Shown: in pieces, positions 36,087 through 43,663 of the stretch
Position numbering within the stretch: position 1 is the stretch's first letter
Layout: each line of letters opens with the position of its first letter
From: an uncultured Lewinella sp.
GTDB lineage: Bacteria > Bacteroidota > Bacteroidia > Chitinophagales > Saprospiraceae
Assembly (NCBI GenBank): GCA_913057785.1
Contig: CAJXPD010000002.1
Location: 1-64,000 of the forward strand
Length of the DNA: 64,000 nt
Reading direction: 5' to 3'
Program-made: the position numbers and the translations under genes
The notes under the pieces: generated by a model
Seen by the model: only the letters and a program-made list of their open reading frames with translations
Told to the model about the DNA's origin: nothing
The model's database searches: none

Positions 36087-37130
36087 ATGAAAGTAATGAA
36101 CATAGGCGGGCAACTTATTGGCCCAACCTACAAGCCATTCATCATTGCTGAAATGTCTGGCAATCACAACCAATCACTAGAAAGAGCACTGGAGATCGTA
36201 GACGCAGCGGCAGAAGCCGGAGCTCATGCCATCAAACTACAGACGTATACGGCAGATACGATGACCGTGAAGGGAGCATATACCATAAAGGATCAAAACT
36301 CTCTTTGGAACGGGCGGGAGCTATATGAACTCTATCAACAAGCCTATACCCCCTGGGATTGGCACAAAGTGATATTTGATCGAGCCAAGAGTCACGGGAT
36401 GCTAGCCTTTAGCTCCCCCTTCGACGCCTCGGCAGTGGATTTCTTGGAAACCCTAGATGTCCCCGCCTATAAAATCGCGTCCTTCGAAAACACAGACCAC
36501 CCTTTACTTCGCAAAGTAGCCCAAACTGGAAAACCCGTTATCATGTCGACAGGGGTAGCCACCTTAGCTGATATCGACGAGGCGGTGCGAGTATTGCAGG
36601 ATAATGGCTGCACTTCTCTAGCAATATTAAAGTGTACCTCTACTTATCCAGCGACCCCCTCTACTTCGAATATTGCTACGATTCCACATATGGCTCGTCT
36701 TTTTGAAGATGTGCAAGTAGGCTTGTCAGATCATACCATGGGGATAGGTGTCGCCGTAGCAGCCGTAGCCCTAGGAGCCACCATAGTTGAAAAGCATTTC
36801 ACCCTCTCCAGAGCCGATGGCGGTGTGGATAGTGCTTTTTCTTTAGAGCCTGATGAATTGAAAGCCCTAGTGAAAGAAACGGGCCGTGCAGCCTTGTCTT
36901 TAGGACGAATCCAGTACGGCGTGCAAAAGGCAGAAAAAAATAGCAAGAAGTTTAAACGATCAGTATACGCAGTCAAAGATATTCTACCAGGAGAATCACT
37001 GAGTGATCAAAATCTCCGTGTTATTCGTCCGGGTGATGGACTGGAGCCTAAATACTTTGATACGTTGCTTGGCAAAACGGCTAAGCAAAAAATCAAAGCC
37101 GGAACACCCCTTTCCTGGGAATTAGTATGA
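36087..37130 (+). CDS. pseI: pseudaminic acid synthase
   Basis: PseI condenses the 6-deoxy-AltdiNAc sugar with phosphoenolpyruvate to form pseudaminic acid. It is a NeuB-family TIM barrel (FIIAEMSGNHNQS, AIKLQTYTADTMT, KIASFE, LSDHTMGI, VEKHFTLSR) with a C-terminal SAF/antifreeze-like domain (about residues 285-345). The length of 347 residues is normal. It is the last gene of the pathway and is followed by a strong terminator. Confidence 0.94.
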   Translation: MKVMNIGGQLIGPTYKPFIIAEMSGNHNQSLERALEIVDAAAEAGAHAIKLQTYTADTMTVKGAYTIKDQNSLWNGRELYELYQQAYTPWDWHKVIFDRAKSHGMLAFSSPFDASAVDFLETLDVPAYKIASFENTDHPLLRKVAQTGKPVIMSTGVATLADIDEAVRVLQDNGCTSLAILKCTSTYPATPSTSNIATIPHMARLFEDVQVGLSDHTMGIGVAVAAVALGATIVEKHFTLSRADGGVDSAFSLEPDELKALVKETGRAALSLGRIQYGVQKAEKNSKKFKRSVYAVKDILPGESLSDQNLRVIRPGDGLEPKYFDTLLGKTAKQKIKAGTPLSWELV

Positions 37131-37649
37131 AAAAACAGGGCTACCTACAGCCCTTAAAGAGGTAGGTTATATTTTAGGGGAATTTTTGTTGGGAGTCATA
37201 TTTTTGGCTCCCAATTTTTTTTTGCATATTGTAGGCTCACACCTACCTAAAACTTTTTCGGATTATTTCCGTATACCATCTAGTACAAAGAAATCATATA
37301 TTCTTTATACATATGTGACAATGCTTTAAGGTCAACTCCTTTATGGGTACACCTTAACAAACCCACCAATATATCTTCTTCAAACATGGCCTTGATTGCT
37401 GTAACTCCGCAATCCAGAAACTGAATTGATTCTATTAATCAGCAATAGTAAGCCATTCTGTTACCTAACATTTCAGATAATGGAAAGGCAAAGCCAAATG
37501 ATGCGTGGGATAGGAGAAAATTCCTTCCTCTAGGTACCCATGCTATGCTCTATGGATCGAACCGATTTAGTTTTATTCATCTGGAATGTGGCCTAATGCC
37601 TTAAATCAGTTCAGACATAATTTATTCCCAAACAAATAAAGAACCCTAC
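37131..37649. other. intergenic region between pseI and the H-NOX operon
   Basis: This 519-base gap holds a small hairpin CTACCT/AGGTAG (37141-37165), the strong pseI terminator at 37189-37223, and then about 420 bases with no gene. It must contain the promoter of the NO-sensing operon. I looked for a sigma-54 -24/-12 pair, given the NtrC-type gene, and found none with correct spacing. Confidence 0.45.
37189..37223 (+). terminator. intrinsic terminator after pseI
   Basis: TTGGGAGTC (37189-37197) pairs with GGCTCCCAA (37206-37214, one T-G pair), followed by nine T residues. This ends the polysaccharide operon. Confidence 0.85.
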
Positions 37650-38192
37650 ATGAAAGGTATTGTATTCACGGGATTCCTAGATATGGTTGAAGAAAAGTTC
37701 GGCTATGATATCGCGGATGAAATAATCTCGGAAGGAAATCTCCCCTCGGGTGGTTCCTACACCTCTGTTGGCACTTATTCCCATGGAGAAATGGTTCAAT
37801 TAATCATGGGGCTGAGTCAAAAGACCCAAAAAGACGCCCCTTCTTTATTGAAGGCCTTCGCCCTGTACTTTTTCGACACATTGGAAAAGACCTACCCGCA
37901 ATTTCTTGAAGCGGCAGATAATGCGTTCGACTTCTTGGAATCCATTGAAAATTACATTCACGTCGAAGTACGGAAACTCTATCCAGATGCCGAGCTCCCT
38001 ACTTTTGAAACTAACCTTCTAGGGGATAATACCCTCGAAATGATCTACACCTCCGAAAGAGCCATGTCTGATTTTGCAGAGGGCTTGATGGAGCGAGCCA
38101 TTGGCTACTATGGAGAAGAAGCTACCATAGAAAAAAAGAAGCTAAGTGAAGATGGCAAGAAGGTCCAATTCGTAGTGATCAAGAAAGGCTAG
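37650..38192 (+). CDS. H-NOX heme nitric-oxide sensor protein
   Basis: This is a stand-alone H-NOX (HNOB) domain of 180 residues. The heme-ligating histidine is His104 in NYIHVEVRKLYPDAELP, and the heme-propionate motif YxSxR is present as Tyr133-Thr-Ser135-Glu-Arg137. H-NOX proteins bind NO (and sometimes O2) and control a partner histidine kinase. No distal tyrosine typical of O2 binders could be assigned. It lies 2 bases before a hybrid histidine kinase, the classic H-NOX/kinase pair, and starts a six-gene operon. Confidence 0.93.
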   Translation: MKGIVFTGFLDMVEEKFGYDIADEIISEGNLPSGGSYTSVGTYSHGEMVQLIMGLSQKTQKDAPSLLKAFALYFFDTLEKTYPQFLEAADNAFDFLESIENYIHVEVRKLYPDAELPTFETNLLGDNTLEMIYTSERAMSDFAEGLMERAIGYYGEEATIEKKKLSEDGKKVQFVVIKKG

Positions 38193-38194
38193 GC

Positions 38195-40309
38195 ATGGAT
38201 CAGATCGAGGTATTTAAACGCAGGGTCGAAAGAGAACGCAATGCTCGAAAGCAAGCTGAGGCTATTCTGGAACAGAAAGCCCTAGAACTCTTTCATGCTA
38301 ATGAAGAACTGCGCAGACTCAATGAAAACCTCGAAACTAAGGTAGAACAACGAACCCGGAAACTAGAGGTTAGCGAGCAGAAGCATCGTAGGATCATGGA
38401 AAACATGCAATTGGGGCTCATTGAAATGGACCTCAATCTAACGATCATTCGAGCCTATGATAAGTTCTGTCAGATGACTGGATACACCTGCGAAGAGTTG
38501 GAAGGCAGGAACGTTGGAGATATTCTCTTGACGGAAGAGGACTTGGCTCGTTTGCAACAGGAGGTTCAAGATGATCAACAAGGAGCGGGTGCTAGTTTCG
38601 AGATTCAACTGATCAAGAAAAATGGAAAAAGGCTTTGGGTTCTGGTCTCCATAAGCCCCATCTATGACCTGAACAATGAGTTGGTCGGTTCATTGGGTAT
38701 AAACTTTGACCTGTCCGCCAGAAAAGAGTTGGAGAATGACTTGGCTACAGCCAGAGATGAAGCTGAACTAGCAAAAGATGCAGAGAGTCAATTTCTGGCT
38801 CGCATGAGTCATGAGATCAGGACGCCACTAAATGCGATCATTGGGATGTCACATATTTTATTTGACACCAATCCTACTGATGCTCAGCAAGAATATCTCT
38901 CGATCTTAAAGAGCTCCGCGGATATCTTGCTCGCCTTGATCAATGATATCTTGGATTTCTCCAAGATTCAGGCCGGTGAAATCTCAGTAAACCCTAAGGA
39001 GTTCGACCTTCCAGGATTAGTTCGCTCTTTGCAAAAGACATTCCAGCATAAACTGGAAGGAAAGCCGGTAGAAGTGGTGGCCAATGTAGATTACAATATC
39101 AAGAATCTACTGATTGGTGATGACCTCCTACTCAATCAAATTCTACTGAATTTGATGGGCAATGCCGCCAAGTTCACTTCCGAAGGGCAGATCGGAGTAC
39201 AAGTCAAGGTGCTGCAGCGACAAGGGAAGCAGGTGAAACTTGAATTTATCGTTCACGATACGGGCATTGGGGTCTCCAAGGAAAAATTGGAACTCATTTT
39301 CGAGAACTTCAAGCAAGCAGATGGAGATGTAAGGCACAAGTTCGGTGGAACGGGGCTCGGGCTGGCCATCACCAGGCAATTGGTGGAATTACAAGGCGGG
39401 CACATCTATGCGGAAGGAGAATTAGGGGTTGGCACCTCTTTCATTTTCACCATCGAATATGAAGATTCAGGAATCCTGCCCACACTAGTTACCGAAAAAT
39501 TACCTACCGCGGCAGAAGTGGATGTGGCAGATGTTCAGATACTAGTCGCGGAGGATAACATCATGAATCGTAAGTACGTCGCTACCCTTTTCAAAAAGTG
39601 GAAAATCCCTATTCACTTCGCCCACAATGGAAAGGAGGCGGTAGAAAGAGCCCAAGAAAAAACCTTTGATCTCATCCTAATGGATATTTCAATGCCAGAG
39701 ATGGATGGATACGAGGCCACTATAGCTATACGCAACACCCAAAACCCAAATCAACATACCCCAATTGTAGCTTTGACAGCTTCTGCTTTGGTATCCAAAA
39801 AAGATAAGGCCTTCGAGATTGGTATGACCGATTACATGGCCAAACCCTACAAGCCAATGAAGCTATTACAGAAAATAAAATCTCACATTAATTCCAGACA
39901 TACACCAAAAATAGAAATGGAAGAAAACAAGAATTTCACATTCAATGAGAAACTGGATGTCGAGACACTCGAAGCTCTTTATGAAGATGATTTGGAGTAC
40001 GCGGCTGATCTTTTTGAAACGTTCCTCGACTTCACGGTCGAAGAATTCAGACCCTTGAAAGGGTTCATTGAAGCAGAGGATTGGGCAACAGCCAAGGGGC
40101 TTGCCCACAAATTGAAACCGACCTTCTCTATGGTGGGTTTATCTATCGTTGAATCCAAAATGATGGAAATTGAACATCTAGCCATGCAACAAGGAGACAA
40201 AGAAAAAATTCTCCAATTGCACCAAGAAGTTGAATCGGCCATCGAAGAATATGTCCCTATTCTAAACGCTGATCTTGACAAAATGAAGCGCATCATCGGC
40301 GTTGCTTGA
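38195..40309 (+). CDS. H-NOX-associated hybrid histidine kinase (PAS-HisKA-HATPase-REC-HPt)
   Basis: In order it has an N-terminal coiled coil (about 5-60), a PAS domain (about 62-180), a HisKA dimerisation domain with phospho-acceptor His206 in MSHEIRTP, an HATPase domain (about 305-422, HDTGIGV and GGTGLGL), a receiver domain with Asp497 in ILMDISMP, and an HPt domain with His638 in LAHKLKPTF. It has no membrane segment, so it is a cytosolic kinase likely controlled by the H-NOX protein encoded 2 bases upstream. The internal receiver and HPt make a full phosphorelay that can pass phosphate to the two response regulators downstream. Confidence 0.93.
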   Translation: MDQIEVFKRRVERERNARKQAEAILEQKALELFHANEELRRLNENLETKVEQRTRKLEVSEQKHRRIMENMQLGLIEMDLNLTIIRAYDKFCQMTGYTCEELEGRNVGDILLTEEDLARLQQEVQDDQQGAGASFEIQLIKKNGKRLWVLVSISPIYDLNNELVGSLGINFDLSARKELENDLATARDEAELAKDAESQFLARMSHEIRTPLNAIIGMSHILFDTNPTDAQQEYLSILKSSADILLALINDILDFSKIQAGEISVNPKEFDLPGLVRSLQKTFQHKLEGKPVEVVANVDYNIKNLLIGDDLLLNQILLNLMGNAAKFTSEGQIGVQVKVLQRQGKQVKLEFIVHDTGIGVSKEKLELIFENFKQADGDVRHKFGGTGLGLAITRQLVELQGGHIYAEGELGVGTSFIFTIEYEDSGILPTLVTEKLPTAAEVDVADVQILVAEDNIMNRKYVATLFKKWKIPIHFAHNGKEAVERAQEKTFDLILMDISMPEMDGYEATIAIRNTQNPNQHTPIVALTASALVSKKDKAFEIGMTDYMAKPYKPMKLLQKIKSHINSRHTPKIEMEENKNFTFNEKLDVETLEALYEDDLEYAADLFETFLDFTVEEFRPLKGFIEAEDWATAKGLAHKLKPTFSMVGLSIVESKMMEIEHLAMQQGDKEKILQLHQEVESAIEEYVPILNADLDKMKRIIGVA

Positions 40310-40330
40310 CCCCCTTAAAATCCCTGACAA

Positions 40331-41023
40331 ATGGTATTAAACTGTATTATCGTTGACGATGACCTGATGGCCCGAAAAGGGCTAGAAAGACTTTGCGACA
40401 AATCAGAACTACTCAACACGATAGGTATCTGTGAAAACGCGAAGAAAGCACTCGAGCTTCTTTCTAAAGAAGTCGTCGATCTCATTTTCCTGGATATAGA
40501 GATGCCAGAAATCACGGGAATCGAATTTCTAGAAAATGCCGTTTCCCTACCCCAAGTAATATTTACAACATCTAACAAAGAATACGCCTACGAGGCCTAC
40601 AATTATCAAGTGACTGATTTTCTAAAGAAACCCATTACCTACCCTCGCTTCAAGCAAGCGGTAGAGAAGGCTTACGCCATTCATGAGAAGAACAATGCCT
40701 ACAAGGCCAATGCACAAGAAGTATACGTAAGGGAAGATGGTCGATTCGTAAGGATCCCCTTTGACCATATCCTATATTTCGAAAATGTTGGCGATTATGT
40801 ACGAGTCAAAACGGTTCAAGGGAGCCATATTATTCACGGTACCCTGAAAGGTATCAATGGTAAACTAGACAACCCTAGATTCTTGAAGGTTCATCGCTCC
40901 TTTATCGTCAACCTCAGTAAGATTAAGGATATCGAGGAAAATACACTGGTGATAGAAAAGAAAGTTATACCGATCAGCCGAGCCAATAAGCCTGTATTAA
41001 TGGGCAAACTCAATTTACTTTAA
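40331..41023 (+). CDS. LytTR-family response regulator
   Basis: The receiver domain (about residues 1-118) keeps the acidic pocket VDDD and the phospho-acceptor Asp55 in IFLDIEMPE. The LytTR DNA-binding domain follows (about 130-228: FVRIPFDHILYFENVGDYVRV, LKVHRSFIVNLSKI). LytTR regulators bind pairs of 9-bp direct repeats about 21 bp apart. It lies 21 bases behind the H-NOX kinase and 25 before the NtrC-type regulator. Its targets are unknown; the phased sites in the polysaccharide locus are candidates. Confidence 0.93.
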   Translation: MVLNCIIVDDDLMARKGLERLCDKSELLNTIGICENAKKALELLSKEVVDLIFLDIEMPEITGIEFLENAVSLPQVIFTTSNKEYAYEAYNYQVTDFLKKPITYPRFKQAVEKAYAIHEKNNAYKANAQEVYVREDGRFVRIPFDHILYFENVGDYVRVKTVQGSHIIHGTLKGINGKLDNPRFLKVHRSFIVNLSKIKDIEENTLVIEKKVIPISRANKPVLMGKLNLL

Positions 41024-41048
41024 TCCACACAAACCTGATCGATTATAG

Positions 41049-42413
41049 ATGGCAGCCCAAACTCAAAATACACGAATATTTGTCGTTGAAGATGACCCGA
41101 TTTATCAGCGGATGATTAAATATCTCATGGAATTTAATCCCGATCATGAGGTCCATGTTTTTTCCACTGGTCAAGAATGTCTTCAACAATTAGATAAACA
41201 ACCCAACATCATTTCGCTTGACTATAGTCTCCCCGATATGACTGGAGAGGAAGTGCTGCGTAAGATTAAGGCCGCTAATCAAGATATTCACGTGCTAATT
41301 CTCTCCGGGCAGCAGGATATAGCGACCGCCGTAAAACTGTTGAAGAACGGAGCCTTTGACTATATCACTAAGGACAGTGAAACCAAAGATCGTTTGCTGA
41401 ATGCCATTAGGCATATCAAAGATCAAAAGAACCTCAAGGAGGAGGTAAACATGTTGCGGGAAGAGCTCGAAATTAAGTATGAGTTTGGCAATTCCGTGAT
41501 TGGAAACAGTTCTGTGATGCAGCCCGTCTTTCGCATGATGAAGAAGGCAGCCCAAAGTAACATCACTGTGTCCTTGTACGGTGCTACTGGCACGGGCAAG
41601 GAAGTGGTAGCGAAGAGTATTCACTTTAATTCTCCAAGGCAAAAAGGCCCATTCATTCCCGTGAATATGGGAGCCATTCCTAGAGAATTAGTAGAAAGCG
41701 AGCTTTTTGGGCATGAGAAAGGAGCCTTTACCGGAGCCATCGCTCGGAAAAAGGGGCACTTCGAATTAGCTAATGGAGGAACGCTATTTCTTGATGAAGT
41801 AGCAGAGATGGATCTTAGCACCCAAACAAAATTGCTGCGCGCCCTGCAGGAACGCGAGATCATACGAGTTGGCGGTGAAAAACCTATCCCTTTTGATACC
41901 AGAATTATCATTGCCACACATAAAGATCTAGGAGCTGAAGTCCGGAAAGGCAGATTTCGAGAAGACCTCTATTATAGACTATTGGGCCTGAATATTAAAC
42001 TTCCGCTCCTGATGGAAAGAGGCAACGATATTTTACTGTTGGCTCAAGCATTCTTAGACCGATTCACAACTCAGAACGGTATGGGCAAAATGTCCATTGC
42101 TAAATCTGCCAAAAACAAGTTGATGGAATACAGCTATCCCGGAAATGTGCGAGAGATCAAGGCCATAATGGAATTAGCAGCTGTATTAGCCAATGATCAG
42201 ATCATTCACGAGGAGGATATCCAATTCAACAGCATCCAAAGAGAAGCAGGTTTTCTCACGCAAGAGCTAACCCTTGAAGGGTATAAAAACCTCATCATTA
42301 AATCCTTCTTGGATAAATACAATGATGATGTAATGCTAGTAGCTAAAAAACTCGACATCGGTAAGTCGACGATCTACCGCATGCTAAAAGAAGAAAGAGT
42401 GCAAGCAAATTAA
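41049..42413 (+). CDS. sigma-54-dependent NtrC-type response regulator
   Basis: It has a receiver domain with Asp58 in ISLDYSLPD, an AAA+ domain with Walker A GATGTGKE (178-185), the sigma-54 contact motif GAFTGA (225-230), FLDEVAEM, and a C-terminal Fis-type helix-turn-helix (VAKKLDIGKSTIYRML). It should activate sigma-54 promoters when phosphorylated. Shewanella H-NOX circuits also contain an NtrC-type regulator (HnoC). It lies in the same operon as the LytTR regulator, so two outputs are wired to this sensor set. Confidence 0.94.
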   Translation: MAAQTQNTRIFVVEDDPIYQRMIKYLMEFNPDHEVHVFSTGQECLQQLDKQPNIISLDYSLPDMTGEEVLRKIKAANQDIHVLILSGQQDIATAVKLLKNGAFDYITKDSETKDRLLNAIRHIKDQKNLKEEVNMLREELEIKYEFGNSVIGNSSVMQPVFRMMKKAAQSNITVSLYGATGTGKEVVAKSIHFNSPRQKGPFIPVNMGAIPRELVESELFGHEKGAFTGAIARKKGHFELANGGTLFLDEVAEMDLSTQTKLLRALQEREIIRVGGEKPIPFDTRIIIATHKDLGAEVRKGRFREDLYYRLLGLNIKLPLLMERGNDILLLAQAFLDRFTTQNGMGKMSIAKSAKNKLMEYSYPGNVREIKAIMELAAVLANDQIIHEEDIQFNSIQREAGFLTQELTLEGYKNLIIKSFLDKYNDDVMLVAKKLDIGKSTIYRMLKEERVQAN

Positions 42414-42534
42414 AGTCACTTTTCCGAGCCTTGACATTTGCTATTTACAATAACCAAATCCTTAAAGAGAGGTGCCTATCACCCTTTTTCCATGGGTAGG
42501 CGAATACATTATAAATCATTTACAACACCAAAAA

Positions 42535-43653
42535 ATGCTCCTAACCCATTTAGAACTAAACACAGTTATTCAGGAAGTCCAACGTTTTTCCCTAGAAGAA
42601 AACGATATTCTAATGTTGCTAATAGCAACTGATTCCTCCACTCCTGTTAAGCCCATTGTTGAATCCTTGCAAAAATTGGAAATCCCTTTCTTTGGGGCGC
42701 TTTTTCCCGGGATTATATATGGCACAAAGGAAATTACAGAAGGAATCATCATCAAGAAATGGAAAGCGGCGACAGCTCCTATCATCATCAAGGACGTCGC
42801 TAGTAAGCAGCTGACGGGATTGGATAAGTTGGTTTTGCCTGAAACCCAAGAAAAATTGACTGCTTTCACTTTTATTGATGGTTTAACTGTCCAGATCGAC
42901 AACTTCCTGGATAGTCTAAATAACATCATTGGAGGAAAAGTTAATTTCATTGGAGGGGGAGCAGGTGTAATGAGCTTCGAGCAACAGCCTTGTGTCTTTA
43001 CCAATGAGGGTTTCTTCGAAGATGCTGCGGTTGTGTGCCTGACCGCAGAAAAAAGTCGATTGGGTGTACGGCATGGATGGGAAAAGGTGGCAGGACCCCT
43101 TGTTGCCACTCATACAGAAGGGAATGTCATTCATCAATTGAATTGGAACAATGCCTTTGAAGAATATAAGGCCATCATCAAAGCAGATAGCGGTCTAGAG
43201 ATCGATCACAGCAATTTCTTTGAGATAGCTAAAAATTACCCCTTCGGTATCTATCGTGAAAACGAAGAGGATATCGTTAGGGATTCCTTTAAAGTGGGCG
43301 AAAACGGAGAACTTATCTGTTTTGGAGAGGTTAAACCTCATACCGTGTTGAATGTATTAAAGGGAGAACCAGGTACACTCATTGATGCCGCCCAAGAGGC
43401 CATTAATGATTGTAAAACCCAAAATGCTAGCCATCTAGCGGCAACAGAGACAATGGTAGTCAATTGCATTTCCCGTCGACACTTTCTGGAAAATGCCTTT
43501 GAAGATGAAATGGATATTATTGCCAAAGAAGTAAAAAAAGTTGAAGGGGAAGTCCCGCACGGCATCCTAAGCCTAGGAGAAATCTCTTCCTATGGCACAG
43601 GCCTGCTGGACATTTTCAATAAAACCATAGTGGTAGGCACCTTCAGCAATTAG
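42535..43653 (+). CDS. FIST-domain protein, NosP-like NO sensor
   Basis: The protein has an N-terminal FIST domain (LMLLIATDSSTPVKPIVESLQKL, PFFGALFPGII) and a C-terminal FIST_C domain (GVRHGWEKVAG, PFGIYRENEEDIVRDSF, HGILSLGEISSYGTGLLDIFNKT). NosP, a heme-based NO sensor of proteobacteria, belongs to the FIST family and works with an adjacent kinase (NahK). The same gene pair is seen here. I chose ATG 42535 over GTG 42472, which overlaps its own AGAGG. A heme ligand cannot be assigned from the sequence, so NO sensing is inferred from family and context. Confidence 0.8.
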   Translation: MLLTHLELNTVIQEVQRFSLEENDILMLLIATDSSTPVKPIVESLQKLEIPFFGALFPGIIYGTKEITEGIIIKKWKAATAPIIIKDVASKQLTGLDKLVLPETQEKLTAFTFIDGLTVQIDNFLDSLNNIIGGKVNFIGGGAGVMSFEQQPCVFTNEGFFEDAAVVCLTAEKSRLGVRHGWEKVAGPLVATHTEGNVIHQLNWNNAFEEYKAIIKADSGLEIDHSNFFEIAKNYPFGIYRENEEDIVRDSFKVGENGELICFGEVKPHTVLNVLKGEPGTLIDAAQEAINDCKTQNASHLAATETMVVNCISRRHFLENAFEDEMDIIAKEVKKVEGEVPHGILSLGEISSYGTGLLDIFNKTIVVGTFSN

Positions 43654-43663
43654 TCAACTAAGA

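Noticed and set aside
37131-37649. Sigma-54 promoter before the H-NOX operon
   Set aside because: Candidate GG/GC pairs (for example in TGGAAAGGCAAAGCC) have the wrong spacing by one or two bases.
42570-43109. Long minus-strand frame opposite the FIST gene
   Set aside because: It is a shadow: the plus strand has clear FIST-domain similarity, and the minus product shows no recognisable motif and unusual composition.
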